Assembly (NCBI RefSeq): GCF_018332695.1 | Contig: NZ_BOQN01000033.1 | Coordinates: 1 to 64,000 of the forward strand | Reading direction: 5' to 3' | DNA length: 64,000 nucleotides | Source of the DNA: Paractinoplanes toevensis | GTDB lineage: Bacteria > Actinomycetota > Actinomycetes > Mycobacteriales > Micromonosporaceae | Part shown: piece by piece, positions 42,812 to 51,533 of the stretch | Position numbering within the stretch: position 1 is the first letter of the stretch | Layout: the number at the start of each line of letters is the position of its first letter | Translations under genes and position numbers: made by a program | The notes under the pieces: generated by a model | What the model was told of the DNA's origin: nothing | Databases searched by the model: none | The model's input: the letters and a program-made list of their open reading frames with translations, nothing else

Positions 42812-43561
42812 TCAGTCCTCCTCCTCACGGGGAGCGCTGCCGGCGTGGCCCTGTTTCCAGTAGCCGCGCACCGAGACGCGCTCGGCGGGCAGGCGGGTGC
42901 GCAGGTGGGTGCGCAGTTCGCGCATCTCACCGGTCTCGCCGGCACCCCAGGCGAAGCTCTCCGGCCCGAGCGGCAACCCGGCCACGGTCGCGACCAGGGT
43001 GGACGCGTCGGGCAGCCAGGTGGCCTCGCGGTGCAGCGGCCGTTCCGCCCCGCCGAGCACGATCGCCCGGACCGGCGTCGTGGCGGGCAACTCCTCGACG
43101 AACCGTTCCAGGGCCGGCAGGCCGGTCTCGTCGGCGACCAGCAAATAGTCGGAGCAGTCGCCCGGGTAGATCTGGGAACCGCGTGGGCCGAGCACGCCGA
43201 TCTCGGCGCCCGGCGCCGCGGTGATCGCCCAGCGGCCGGCCGGGCCGTGCTCGTGCAGCACGAAGTCGAGCGCCAGCTCCTTGGTGGCCGCGTCGAAGCG
43301 GCGGATCGTGTAGTCGCGCATGTCCGGCCGCGGGCCGCCGGGCGGCGGCAGCTCGACCCGGCCGGTGGCCGGGTCGGGCGGCACCAGCTTGACGTGGTCG
43401 GTCGCACCGAGCTCGCCGAACGGGAAGTCGGCCTCGAGGTCGTCACCGCCCAGCCAGATGCGCCGCATGGTGGGGCTGAGCTCCTCGACGCGGGTCACCC
43501 GCAGCACCCGCCGGCGCGGCGTGCGCGGCTCGCGCCGGATCCCTTGGAATAGTTTTGCCAC
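42812..43561 (-). CDS. Siderophore-interacting protein, NAD(P)H ferric reductase
   Basis: A 249-aa SIP-family FAD protein that reduces ferric siderophores to release iron. The FAD motif is RDYTIRRF (about 80-87), followed by DFVLHEHGPAGRWA and GPRGSQIYPGD; the C-terminal NAD(P)H-binding domain has LLVADETGLPALERFV and ends in an SIP-typical RGYWKQGHA. The start is GTG 43561, inside a MarR-type palindrome, so the regulator at 43584 probably controls it. Coupled to the MFS gene by a 4-nt overlap if the CTG start is used. Confidence 0.93.
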   Translation of the reverse strand: MAKLFQGIRREPRTPRRRVLRVTRVEELSPTMRRIWLGGDDLEADFPFGELGATDHVKLVPPDPATGRVELPPPGGPRPDMRDYTIRRFDAATKELALDFVLHEHGPAGRWAITAAPGAEIGVLGPRGSQIYPGDCSDYLLVADETGLPALERFVEELPATTPVRAIVLGGAERPLHREATWLPDASTLVATVAGLPLGPESFAWGAGETGEMRELRTHLRTRLPAERVSVRGYWKQGHAGSAPREEED

Positions 43562-43569
43562 AAAACTAT
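43549..43569. promoter_or_regulatory. MarR operator over SIP start and marR -10 region
   Basis: A perfect 21-bp palindrome, arms ATAGTTTTG and CAAAACTAT around CCA, covers the SIP start codon and touches the TATGCT hexamer (43567-43572) before the marR gene. The AT-rich site is unlike its GC-rich surroundings. Confidence 0.8.
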
Positions 43570-43583
43570 GCTGTCATGGTGTG

Positions 43584-44057
43584 ATGCGAGCTCGCAAGGA
43601 AAGTTCGGGAAGCTCGGGCAGTGACCTGCCCGACCGTCTGGGCCGGCTGGTGCAGGGGCTGAGCCGGGCCCTGGTGCAGGCCACCCGCCGGGCCGGGCAC
43701 CTGCCCGCGCTGCCCGAGTCGCAGATCGCCGTGCTGCGCCGGCTGTCGCACGCGGGCGGCCGCACCCCCGCCCAACTCGCCGACGACCTGCACCTGGCCC
43801 GCCCGACGATCAGCAACGTGGTGCGCGACCTCACCGCCGACGGCCTGGTCGAGCGGCGGCCGTCACCGGCCGACGGGCGCTCGGTGCTGCTGATGCCGAC
43901 CGCCCGCGCCGAGGAGATGCTGGACGCGTTCCGGCAGGGCCGCTCGGAGGTGATGGTCCGGGCCGTCGCCACCCTGCCCGACGAGGATCGCGAGCGGATC
44001 GTCGCGGCCCTCCCGTCGCTGGCGCTGCTGCTGGACCGGATCCGCGCCGAGGGATGA
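43584..44057 (+). CDS. MarR family transcriptional regulator
   Basis: A 157-aa winged-helix regulator (LSHAGGRTPAQLADDLHLARPTI, then LVERRPSPADGRSVLLMPT for the wing). Divergent from the SIP-MFS pair, with one long palindrome in the 22-nt gap, so it probably represses both directions. GTG 43581 next to ATG 43584 is an alternative start. Iron or an iron chelate is a natural candidate signal given its neighbours, but this is inference. Confidence 0.88.
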   Translation: MRARKESSGSSGSDLPDRLGRLVQGLSRALVQATRRAGHLPALPESQIAVLRRLSHAGGRTPAQLADDLHLARPTISNVVRDLTADGLVERRPSPADGRSVLLMPTARAEEMLDAFRQGRSEVMVRAVATLPDEDRERIVAALPSLALLLDRIRAEG

Positions 44058-44107
44058 TGTGCGGGTGAATGCCGCATTGGGAGATGGGAATTGCTTACCT
44101 TCGCGGC

Positions 44108-44488
44108 GTGCCTCCACTTCTGCTGGTCACGGCCGCCCTTCTGGCGCTCGGACCGATCCAGGCCCATCTCATCGACCAGGTGCAACACCAGATCTACCTG
44201 ACGCCGGCCGGCGGAGAACTCGGCATCGAGCTGGACCTGACCCCGGGCGCCCTGGTCGGCGGTGGCCTGCAACCGCTGCAGCACCTGGTCGGCGCCGGTT
44301 TCGCCGGCGGCATCGGCCGGCATCCCGGTGCAAGGTGCCGGTATCCAGGTCGGGTGGTCGCCGCTCTCGGGTTCCGGGCCGCGGTCCCGCATTCCGGCCG
44401 CATGCCACATGCTGGGCCGCAGGTGCCCGGAAAGAACGACATGCCGCTTATTTCATCCGCGTGTGCCGCTGCCCCACTCGAACATTGA
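44108..44488 (+). pseudogene. Probable truncated exported protein
   Basis: The frame starts with a signal-like VPPLLLVTAALLALGPIQAH, then a beta-rich stretch IYLTPAGGELGIELDLTPGA that resembles the first extracellular part of HupE/nickel-transporter-like proteins. After about 60 residues the sequence turns into low-quality Arg/Gly/Pro coding and stops with no membrane domain. I read it as the 5' piece of a decayed gene; a short real protein is less likely. The rest of 44058-44595 has no gene. Confidence 0.35.
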
Positions 44489-44533
44489 TGATCTGCTGTC
44501 CGCTCCGAACAGAACCTGAACAAGATCGGGACA

Positions 44534-44591
44534 GGGTGGGGAAGGCGGTGGGCGGTGGGCGGCGGGCGGCGTGGCGGGGCGGCGGTGGGGG
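44534..44591 (+). other. G-rich tract, potential G-quadruplex
   Basis: The plus strand has at least five runs of three or more G within 58 nt (GGGTGGGG, GTGGGC, GCGGGC, CGGGGC, TGGGGG). It lies just past the 3' end of the MarR gene at 44596 and is absent from other gaps in this window. Confidence 0.5.
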
Positions 44592-44595
44592 ATGG

Positions 44596-45075
44596 CTAGG
44601 CGGTTGGTGGGTTGAAGGCTGTGGTCAGGCGGCGGACTATCTCCGCTGTGCGGGCCAGCTCCTCGGGGGTGAATTCGGCGGCGGCCTCGGTCATGCGGCC
44701 GCCCAGCGGGACGAAGAAGGCTGAGGCCACCCGCATCGCGGTGTCGCTCATCCGGACGGTGACCCGGCGGCGGTCGGCGGGGTCGCGGAAGCGGTGCACG
44801 TGGCCGACGTTCTCCAGGCGGTCGACCAGGGCGGTGGTCGCGGCGGGGCTGAGCCGCAGCCGCTGGGCCAGCTCACCCACGGTGATCGGGTCGCCCGAGG
44901 AGGTGCCCTGGCTGATCCACATGATCGCGTTGAGGTCGCTGCGGTGCAGCTGGTGGGCGCGGGCGAAGACGTCGACGAACACGTCGCTCTCGACGGTGAA
45001 CGTGCGCAGCGCGGCGACCAGGTCGTTCATCACGGTGTCGCGGGGCGGTTCGGGTTGCGGGGGCACGGATGACAT
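44596..45075 (-). CDS. MarR family transcriptional regulator
   Basis: A 159-aa MarR protein (RSDLNAIMWISQG, GELAQRLRLSPAATTALVDRL as the DNA-binding helices, RDPADRRRVTVRM as the wing). Divergent from the MmpL gene, with a perfect 21-bp palindrome between. I use ATG 45075; a TAGGAT hexamer 7 nt before a GTG four codons in suggests a possible shorter start. It likely represses the exporter until a ligand binds. Confidence 0.88.
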   Translation of the reverse strand: MSSVPPQPEPPRDTVMNDLVAALRTFTVESDVFVDVFARAHQLHRSDLNAIMWISQGTSSGDPITVGELAQRLRLSPAATTALVDRLENVGHVHRFRDPADRRRVTVRMSDTAMRVASAFFVPLGGRMTEAAAEFTPEELARTAEIVRRLTTAFNPPTA

Positions 45076-45087
45076 CCTATCGTTTCC

Positions 45088-45108
45088 ATGACAGAAAATT
45101 TCTGTCAT
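45088..45108. promoter_or_regulatory. MarR operator
   Basis: Perfect 21-bp palindrome, arms ATGACAGAAA and TTTCTGTCAT around one A, in the 55-nt gap between divergent marR and mmpL. AT-rich against a high-GC background. Confidence 0.82.
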
Positions 45109-45130
45109 CGAACTAATGAGGATCGCTCCC

Positions 45131-47209
45131 ATGACCAAGCGCACGATCGCCTGGCTGACTACCCGCATCGGGGTCCTCACAGTCCTCTTCGCGACGATCA
45201 TTCTCTCCGGTCTCGCGTTCGCGTTCTCACCGGCCCAGCCCGAAGCGGGGCCGGCCGACGGCCTGCCCGCCGGTGCCCAGTCCACCCGGGTCACCGAGCT
45301 GGCCGGGCGGTTCGAGAGCGGTCGCTCGGAGAGTGCCGTCCTGGTGCTCGAGCGGCCGGATGCCGCGCTGACCGAGGCCGACCTCGCAGCCGTCGCACCG
45401 GTGGGCGCGGCGCTCGGTGATCTCGGGACCGTCGGGAAGCCGGTGGCGTCCGAGGACGGCCGTGCCGCCCTGGTGGTCATCCAGCTGCGCAACGGGCTCG
45501 ACTCGGACGCGCAGCACGCCGCGGTGGACCAGATCCGGGCCACGCTGCATGCCACCGCCCGGCCCGCCGGCCTCACCGTCCAGGTCACCGGCGGTGCCGC
45601 GATCGGCCGGGACATCTCGGCCGCGTTCGAGGGCGCCGACGTGACCCTGCTGATCGCCACCGCCGCGGTGGTCGCGATCCTGCTGCTGATCACCTACCGC
45701 AGCCCGATCCTGTGGATCGTCCCGCTCGCCGTGATCGGCCTCGGCGACCAGGTCGTCGCGAAGCTGCTGCCGTGGATCGCCCGGCTCGTGGGCGAGCGCA
45801 CCGACGCCTCGGTCTCGGGCATCGTCTCGGTGCTGGTCTTCGGGGCCGGCACCGACTACGCGCTGTTGCTCATCTCCCGCTACCGGGAGGAGTTGCGCCG
45901 CACCGAGTCGCGCCAGGAGGCGATGACCCGGGCCTGGCGGGGCGCCGCCCCGGCGATCACCGCGAGCGCCGGCACCGTCGTGCTGGCCCTGCTCACCCTG
46001 CTGGCCGCGGTGCTCACCTCGAACCGGACGCTCGGCGTCGCGGCCGCGGTCGGTGTCGTCGTCGCGCTGCTGTTCGGGCTGTTCGTGCTGCCGGCCGCGG
46101 TGGTGGCGCTGCCGCGCGGGGTGTTCTGGCCGAAGGTGCCCGCGGTGGGCAGCGCCGACCCGACCGAGACCGGCTGGTGGTCGCGGGTGGCGCACGGGGT
46201 CGGCAAGCGGCCCGGCGCGGTGCTCGCGGTCGCCCTCGGCGTGCTGGTGATCTTCTCGGCCGGTCTGCTGAAGCTCGACGTCGGGCTGTCGCAGACCGAG
46301 CAGTTCCGCACCAAGGTGGAGTCGATCGTCGCGCAGGAGGCGCTGGCCCGGCACTTCCCGGCCGGTGCCGCCCAGCCGGCCCAGGTGATCGTCGACTCGG
46401 GTCAGGCCGACCGGACCGAGGCGGCGCTGCGTCAGGTCGACGGGGTCGCGGCGGTGCTGCCGGCCGAGAGGTCGACCGATGGGCAACTGGCCCAGATCGG
46501 GGTGCAGCTCACCGACGACTCCGGAACGACCGCGGCCGACCGTACGATCCGGAATTTGCGTGCCGCCCTGCCGGACGCCCTGGTCGGCGGCGCGCCCGCC
46601 GCCGATTTCGACAAGCGCGAGGCCAACCTGCGCGATGACCGGGTGGTGGTGCCGCTGGTGCTCGCCGTGGTGCTGCTCGTGTTGCTGGTGCTGCTGCGCT
46701 CGCTGATCGCGCCGATCCTGTTGCTGGTCACGGTGGTGATCAGTTACGCGGCCAGCCTGGGTGCGGCGACCGTGCTGCTGACAACCGGGTTCGACATGCC
46801 GGCTCTCGACTCGAGCGTGCCGTTGCTGAGCTTCCTGTTCCTGGTGGCGCTCGGCGTCGACTACAACATCTTCCTGGTCACCCGGGCCCGGGACGAGGCG
46901 ATCGCCCGGGGCGGCACCCGGGCCGGAATGCTGCGCGGCCTGGCCGCGACCGGCGGGGTGATCACCTCGGCCGGCATCCTGCTCGCCGCGGTGTTCGCCG
47001 TGCTCGGGGTGCTGCCGGTCATCGTGCTCACCCAGATCGGCGTGGTGGTCGGCGTCGGCGTGTTGGTCGACACGCTGCTGGTGCGCACGGTCGTGGTGCC
47101 GGCGCTCGCGCTGCTGCTGGGCGAGCGGTTCTGGTGGCCCGCTAAAACCGTTAAATCGGAAATGTCCAAAGAGGGCATCAATACGCCGGAGGCCGTGTCG
47201 GCCAAGTAG
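45131..47209 (+). CDS. MMPL/RND family transporter
   Basis: A 692-aa membrane transporter of the MmpL type, with 11-12 helices in two halves, each preceded by an outside loop domain. The GAGTDYALLLISRYREEL segment in the first half and ALGVDYNIFLVTRARDEA in the second carry the family's conserved Asp-Tyr pairs used in proton coupling. Such proteins export lipids or drugs. ATG 45131 has GAGGA 8 nt upstream; the longer frame from 45116 lacks a ribosome binding site. The short C-terminal tail is polar. Under MarR control by position. Confidence 0.92.
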   Translation: MTKRTIAWLTTRIGVLTVLFATIILSGLAFAFSPAQPEAGPADGLPAGAQSTRVTELAGRFESGRSESAVLVLERPDAALTEADLAAVAPVGAALGDLGTVGKPVASEDGRAALVVIQLRNGLDSDAQHAAVDQIRATLHATARPAGLTVQVTGGAAIGRDISAAFEGADVTLLIATAAVVAILLLITYRSPILWIVPLAVIGLGDQVVAKLLPWIARLVGERTDASVSGIVSVLVFGAGTDYALLLISRYREELRRTESRQEAMTRAWRGAAPAITASAGTVVLALLTLLAAVLTSNRTLGVAAAVGVVVALLFGLFVLPAAVVALPRGVFWPKVPAVGSADPTETGWWSRVAHGVGKRPGAVLAVALGVLVIFSAGLLKLDVGLSQTEQFRTKVESIVAQEALARHFPAGAAQPAQVIVDSGQADRTEAALRQVDGVAAVLPAERSTDGQLAQIGVQLTDDSGTTAADRTIRNLRAALPDALVGGAPAADFDKREANLRDDRVVVPLVLAVVLLVLLVLLRSLIAPILLLVTVVISYAASLGAATVLLTTGFDMPALDSSVPLLSFLFLVALGVDYNIFLVTRARDEAIARGGTRAGMLRGLAATGGVITSAGILLAAVFAVLGVLPVIVLTQIGVVVGVGVLVDTLLVRTVVVPALALLLGERFWWPAKTVKSEMSKEGINTPEAVSAK

Positions 47210-47262
47210 ACGCCGGGCAGCGACGCCGTCACGTACATCGCCGATCAGGCGCTGCCTGCCGT

Positions 47263-47892
47263 TCATCCTCGGAGGGCCGGCAGCGCCTCGTCCAAGCCGA
47301 TCACGTCGGCGTATTTCGCGTTCAGGTCGAACAGGTTGTTCTCGTGCGGGCCGCCCTCGCGGTCGGCGCAGGCGTCGCGCACCACGATCGGGCGGAAGCC
47401 GTTCTGCAGGGCGTCCAGGGCCGACGCGCGCACGCAGCCGCTGGTCGAGTAACCGCCGATGACCAGGGTGTCGATCGAGTGCGAGGCGAGCCAGGCGGCG
47501 AGCGAGGTGCCGGCGAACGCGCTCGCGTAGTGCTTCACCACCACCAGCTCGCCGGGAGCGGGCGAGAGCGGGGGAGCGAAGCCGCCGAGCGGGTTGCCGT
47601 CGGCGAAGACCTTCAGCGCCGGCACCTTCGCGGCGAACAGCGGCGCCTCGGAGCACGACTCGTCGGCGAAGCGCACGCTGGTCCAGACGACCGGGACGGC
47701 ATTGTCGCGGGCCGCGGCCGCGAGTGACGCCATGGCGGAGGCGGCCGCCTGGCCGGACTTCAAATACAAGGGCGATTCAACTGATGTGTACGCCAGCGCG
47801 GGGTCGACCAGGAGCACGGCCGGGCGCACGCCCCAGCCGAGCCGCCGGGCGAACCCGGCCGTCGCATAGTCACGATCGAGATCGTCGGACAC
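47263..47892 (-). CDS. Isochorismatase-family cysteine hydrolase
   Basis: A 209-aa hydrolase with the isochorismatase/nicotinamidase/N-carbamoylsarcosine amidase fold. The catalytic triad is readable: Asp30 (LLVDPALAY), Lys121 (VVVKHYASAF) and Cys154 (GYSTSGCVRAS), plus the cis-peptide segment before the Cys. N-carbamoylsarcosine amidase-like members are the nearest in appearance (the N-terminal YATAGFARRLGWG is typical of that group). Convergent with mmpL; divergent from the HMG-CoA-lyase-like gene across 179 nt. Confidence 0.9.
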   Translation of the reverse strand: MSDDLDRDYATAGFARRLGWGVRPAVLLVDPALAYTSVESPLYLKSGQAAASAMASLAAAARDNAVPVVWTSVRFADESCSEAPLFAAKVPALKVFADGNPLGGFAPPLSPAPGELVVVKHYASAFAGTSLAAWLASHSIDTLVIGGYSTSGCVRASALDALQNGFRPIVVRDACADREGGPHENNLFDLNAKYADVIGLDEALPALRG

Positions 47893-48071
47893 CTCAGATC
47901 ACCTCTATTTCCCGAAGTCCCGCCCGCTCGGCGACGGAGAGGCCGAGTGGGGAAGTATCGCTCCGGTGCGCTCGCGCCGGTAGCGCACAATCTCGGCGAG
48001 GACCTCGCTTCTCCGGGGTGCGGGGCCGGAAGTTCTCCCGGAGCACGACTCGACGACCAGGCGGCGAAAGG

Positions 48072-48983
48072 GTGGACAGGGTGGAAATCGTAGAGGTCGG
48101 GCCGCGCGACGGGCTGCAGAACGAGAAGCGGGTCCTGCCCACCGCGACCAAGATCGAGTATGTGGAGCGGGCTCTGGCCGCCGGTCTGCGGCGCCTGGAG
48201 GTGGCCGCTTTCGCCCGTCCGGACCGGGTGCCGCAGATGGCCGACGCCGAGGACGTGCTGCGCGGCGTTCCCCGGCCGGAGGGTGTCCGCTACGTCGCGC
48301 TGGTCCTCAACGGCCGTGGTCTCGACCGCATCCTTGCGCTCGACCCGATCGCCCGGCCGCACGAGATCAACTACGTCGTGGTCGCCACCGACGAGTTCGC
48401 CCGGCGCAACCAGGGCATGGACACGATGGCCTCGCTCGACGGCTTCCGGAGCGTCGCGGAGCGGGCGCGCGGGGCCGGGCTGGGCGTGACGCTCACGGTG
48501 GCGGCCGCCTTCGGCTGCCCGTTCACCGGCGAGGTCAAGACCGATCGGGTACGCGCGGTGATCGCCGGCGCCGGACCGCTCGACGAACTGTGCCTGGCCG
48601 ACACCATCGGCGTGGGCGTGCCCGCGCAGGTGATCGACCTGGCCGCGGCGGCGCGCGAGGCCGCGCCGGGAGTGCCGCTGCGCGCGCATTTCCACAACAC
48701 CCGCAACACCGGGTACGCCAACGCGATCACCGCCGCGGGCCTGGGTTTCGCCGCCCTCGACGCGAGCCTCGGCGGGATCGGCGGCTGCCCGTTCGCCCCG
48801 GCCGCGACCGGCAACATCGCCACCGAGGACCTGGCCTACCTGCTCAACCGTTCGGGCCTGGAGACCGGCGTCGCCGTGCCCCGGGCGGCCGGGACCGGCA
48901 CGTGGATCGGGGCCGAGCTGGGTCTGCCGCAGGTGCCGGCGCAACTCGGCAGGGCGGGTGACTTCCCGCCGCCGGCCGCATAA
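48072..48983 (+). CDS. Hydroxymethylglutaryl-CoA lyase family protein
   Basis: A 303-aa TIM-barrel lyase of the HMG-CoA lyase family, which splits HMG-CoA-type thioesters into acetyl-CoA and a keto acid. The start reads VEIVEVGPRDGLQNE, with the metal- and base-binding Arg-Asp pair; HFHNTRNTGYAN supplies the metal-binding His residues; and the signature GGIGGCPFAPAATGN carries the catalytic Cys. The start is GTG 48072 or 48081. Leucine degradation or a related acyl-CoA pathway is likely. Followed by a 31-bp imperfect tandem repeat. Confidence 0.92.
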   Translation: MDRVEIVEVGPRDGLQNEKRVLPTATKIEYVERALAAGLRRLEVAAFARPDRVPQMADAEDVLRGVPRPEGVRYVALVLNGRGLDRILALDPIARPHEINYVVVATDEFARRNQGMDTMASLDGFRSVAERARGAGLGVTLTVAAAFGCPFTGEVKTDRVRAVIAGAGPLDELCLADTIGVGVPAQVIDLAAAAREAAPGVPLRAHFHNTRNTGYANAITAAGLGFAALDASLGGIGGCPFAPAATGNIATEDLAYLLNRSGLETGVAVPRAAGTGTWIGAELGLPQVPAQLGRAGDFPPPAA

Positions 48984-49002
48984 GGGAAAACGGTCCGTGC
49001 CG

Positions 49003-49124
49003 CCGGCCTCCGGTCCTGATCGGCTCGGCGGTCCGGCCTCCGGTCTTCATGGGGCTCGGCGGTCCCGGCCTCCGGTCTTTATCGGGCCCGGCGGTCCCGC
49101 CTCCGGGCGTCATGCAGTCCGGCG
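49003..49124. repeat. Imperfect ~31-bp tandem repeat between convergent genes
   Basis: Four units begin at 49003, 49033, 49064 and 49096, each with CGGCCTCCGG or a close variant, then CAT/GAT-GGG and CTCGGCGGTC. They fill the gap between the HMG-CoA-lyase-like gene and the convergent surface-protein gene and enter the latter's last codons. Confidence 0.8.
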
Positions 49125-50147
49125 CCGCCGGGCGATCAGGACCACCAGGGCGCCCGCGATGAACGCGGCCAGCCAGCCGGTGGGCGAGGGGAGCCGGTCG
49201 GTGCTGCCGACGGTCGTGTCGTCGTCGGCGGCGGGGTCGGCGGCGCTGACGCCGGCCGTTGACGCGCTGACGTCGATCCGGAACGAGGTGACGTCTCCGG
49301 CCAGGTCGTCCGGCGCCGCGGCGGCCCGCAGGGTCAACCGCGGTCCGGGTTCGGCGGCCGCCACGCCGGCCGCCGTGTCGCCGACGCCGACCACGGCCGC
49401 GCTCACGGCGTACTCATCCGGGCCGCCGGCGTCCGGCGCCACCTTGACCAGCAGCGGGTTGGTCGTCGCCGGCAGGCTGAGGGTCTGGCCGGGCCCCAGC
49501 GTCTGATCGATCAGGCAGGTGACGGTCGTATAGGAGAAGTCGTCGGTGCGATCGAACTCGCAGTTCGCGTAACCGGCCACCGGCTGGAGGGCCTGCTCGG
49601 CCACCAGGACCAGAGCGAGGTGACTGACCATCCTGGTTCCGCTGTTACGGACCGTGATCGGCACGTTCGTGTAGTTGCCCCGGTCGACCGCCACGTCGTC
49701 GATGCCGGCGAGCGCGAGATCGGTCCCGGCGGTGGTGCGCGCGACGGTGACCGGGGCGGAATCCAGCACCGCGCCGGTCGTGCCGCTGACCGAGACCTCG
49801 AACGTCGAGGCGATGTCCTCGACCCCGGTGGCGGCGGCCGGGGTGAACGAGATCGTGTACTTCCGGCTCGCGCCGGCGGCCAGATCGCCGACCGGACAGC
49901 CCTCGTCGCCGCACGTCGTCGCGAGTGCGCCGGTGTCGGCGGAGTGCAGAACGAGATCGGCGGCCGCGGTCCGGCCGTGGTTGACGACGGTCGCGGTGAC
50001 CGTTGTGATGCGTCCGGCGACCGCCGTCACCTGCTGGGGCACTTCGACGGTGATATTCGGAATGCCGGTATCGGCGGCCGCCGCGGCCGGCGCCGCGAGG
50101 CCGGCCAGGAGTGCCGCGAAGACCACCGCGAACCGATACCTACCCAT
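49110..50147 (-). CDS. Surface protein with beta-sandwich repeats and C-terminal anchor
   Basis: A 345-aa exported protein: signal peptide (about 1-25), two or three CARDB/DUF11-like Ig-type segments (about 28-290, with NHGRTAAADLVL and VPITVRNSGTRMV), then an acidic linker and a C-terminal sorting-like end: LPSPTG, a hydrophobic helix and RRRRTA. LPSPTG resembles a sortase motif with one extra residue. Two disulfides are likely in the core. Upstream lies the hydrolase/subtilase pair, same strand (54 nt). Confidence 0.8.
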   Translation of the reverse strand: MGRYRFAVVFAALLAGLAAPAAAAADTGIPNITVEVPQQVTAVAGRITTVTATVVNHGRTAAADLVLHSADTGALATTCGDEGCPVGDLAAGASRKYTISFTPAAATGVEDIASTFEVSVSGTTGAVLDSAPVTVARTTAGTDLALAGIDDVAVDRGNYTNVPITVRNSGTRMVSHLALVLVAEQALQPVAGYANCEFDRTDDFSYTTVTCLIDQTLGPGQTLSLPATTNPLLVKVAPDAGGPDEYAVSAAVVGVGDTAAGVAAAEPGPRLTLRAAAAPDDLAGDVTSFRIDVSASTAGVSAADPAADDDTTVGSTDRLPSPTGWLAAFIAGALVVLIARRRRTA

Positions 50148-50201
50148 GGTTACGCAGCGTAGTCCCGCTTTCCGGCCGCGACAACACTGCGTGATCAGGG
50201 T

Positions 50202-51518
50202 CTACGAGAAGCGGCTGGCGGCGAGAACGACCCAGGTCAGCTCGGGATGGATGATGTCGCTGTGCGCGCCGCTGGGTGCGCCGCCGGTGCGGACGATCTG
50301 GCTGGCATCGATGTTGAGGATCCGGTTCCGGGCGAATTTGTAGGGTGTGCCCGACCCGGCCGCCCGGAGGCCTTCGCCGACCGCGTCGAGGTCCTGCGCC
50401 CCGTCGGCGCCCATGCCGCCCCAGCGCCACAACAGGCCGTGCCCGGCCGCCGTGTCGTCCCGCTTGGCCAGCGACGCGAGCGGGTAGAAGCGGCCCACCG
50501 CGTCGTCGTGGGTGGAGAAGCAGACGGTCACCGGGCCGTCGACCTTCTGCTGCTGCCCGGCCAGCGCACCGTTGCGCCCGGCGTCGAACGGCAGCGGCCG
50601 GCAGAAGGCGAAGTGCGAGAACGCGCCCTGCAGCAGGGTCACCGACTTCACCTGGGGTGCGCCGATCGCGTACGAGACGAGGCGCGCGCCGAAGCTGTGC
50701 CCGATCAGATGGACCCGCAGGCCGGCCGGCAGCCGGCCGAGCAGCGGGCCGAGGCCCTTGCGGCCGACCACGCCGGCCCGGCCCTTCATCTCCCAGTAGG
50801 TGGCGACCCGCAGCGCCTCCTTGGCCCCGTTGAGCAGGCCACCCAGCTGGTCGCCGATCCCGGCCGTCCCGTCGCCGCGGTGGATCTCGGCGCCCGACGC
50901 GACCAGCGCGTCCCGGTAGCGGGCGAAGACGTCGTTGGGGCTGTCCTCGAGCATCCGGGGCCGGCCCGACGCGACCTCGCCGTCGTTCTCCCCGGCGCCG
51001 GACTGCTGGGCGAAGTCGTTCAGGGCGGCGAAGAAGTCGTCGAGGGTCGGCTGGGTGGCCGGCTGCCGGAGCAGGGCGGCCATCCGCTCGATCGAGTCCT
51101 TGGCGTCCGGGAACGTGTCGAGCAGGTCGGCCAGGGTCTGCTCGTCCAGGGCCGGGTCGGCGACGGTCGTCCCGGCCGCGGCCGGGGTGGCCGAGGCGAT
51201 CCCGCCACCGCCCGCCGCGGTGGGCGGGTCGAAGTTCGGGATGGGCTCGTCCGACCAGCGCTTGGCCGGCCAGTAGACCCCGGCGAACCCGGCCTTGCCC
51301 CGCGGGTCGGCCGCGAGCTGCTGGGCGAGGAGCCCGAAGAAGCCGTTGTAGAGGCGGCGGGCGGTGCCGCGCTCGTTGTTCCAGCCGTGGCTGAACACGT
51401 AGAGGTCGGTCAGGTCCCCGGTCTCGGCGAGCAGGGCGTCGGTGGTGCGGGTGTCGGCGTCACCGTCGGCGTCGAAGACGACGTCCCAGAACGGCGATCC
51501 GGCAATGGAGTCGGTCAT
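50202..51518 (-). CDS. Alpha/beta hydrolase paired with a cytosolic subtilase
   Basis: A 438-aa serine hydrolase without signal peptide. It has the oxyanion region VFSHGWNNERG (about 41-51), an inserted helical region (about 90-230), the nucleophile GHSFG (Ser275), and a late His in IHPE or HSD. It begins 15 nt downstream of the subtilase gene end, so the two are one transcription unit. The family resembles esterases or lipases of the DUF676/PGAP1 type only loosely. The joint function is unknown. Confidence 0.82.
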   Translation of the reverse strand: MTDSIAGSPFWDVVFDADGDADTRTTDALLAETGDLTDLYVFSHGWNNERGTARRLYNGFFGLLAQQLAADPRGKAGFAGVYWPAKRWSDEPIPNFDPPTAAGGGGIASATPAAAGTTVADPALDEQTLADLLDTFPDAKDSIERMAALLRQPATQPTLDDFFAALNDFAQQSGAGENDGEVASGRPRMLEDSPNDVFARYRDALVASGAEIHRGDGTAGIGDQLGGLLNGAKEALRVATYWEMKGRAGVVGRKGLGPLLGRLPAGLRVHLIGHSFGARLVSYAIGAPQVKSVTLLQGAFSHFAFCRPLPFDAGRNGALAGQQQKVDGPVTVCFSTHDDAVGRFYPLASLAKRDDTAAGHGLLWRWGGMGADGAQDLDAVGEGLRAAGSGTPYKFARNRILNIDASQIVRTGGAPSGAHSDIIHPELTWVVLAASRFS

Positions 51519-51533
51519 GTCGAGCTCCGATCA

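Noticed and set aside
48984..49124. Tandem repeat considered as a small CRISPR array.
   Set aside because: Units are ~31 bp with no unique spacers and drift in sequence; there are no cas genes.
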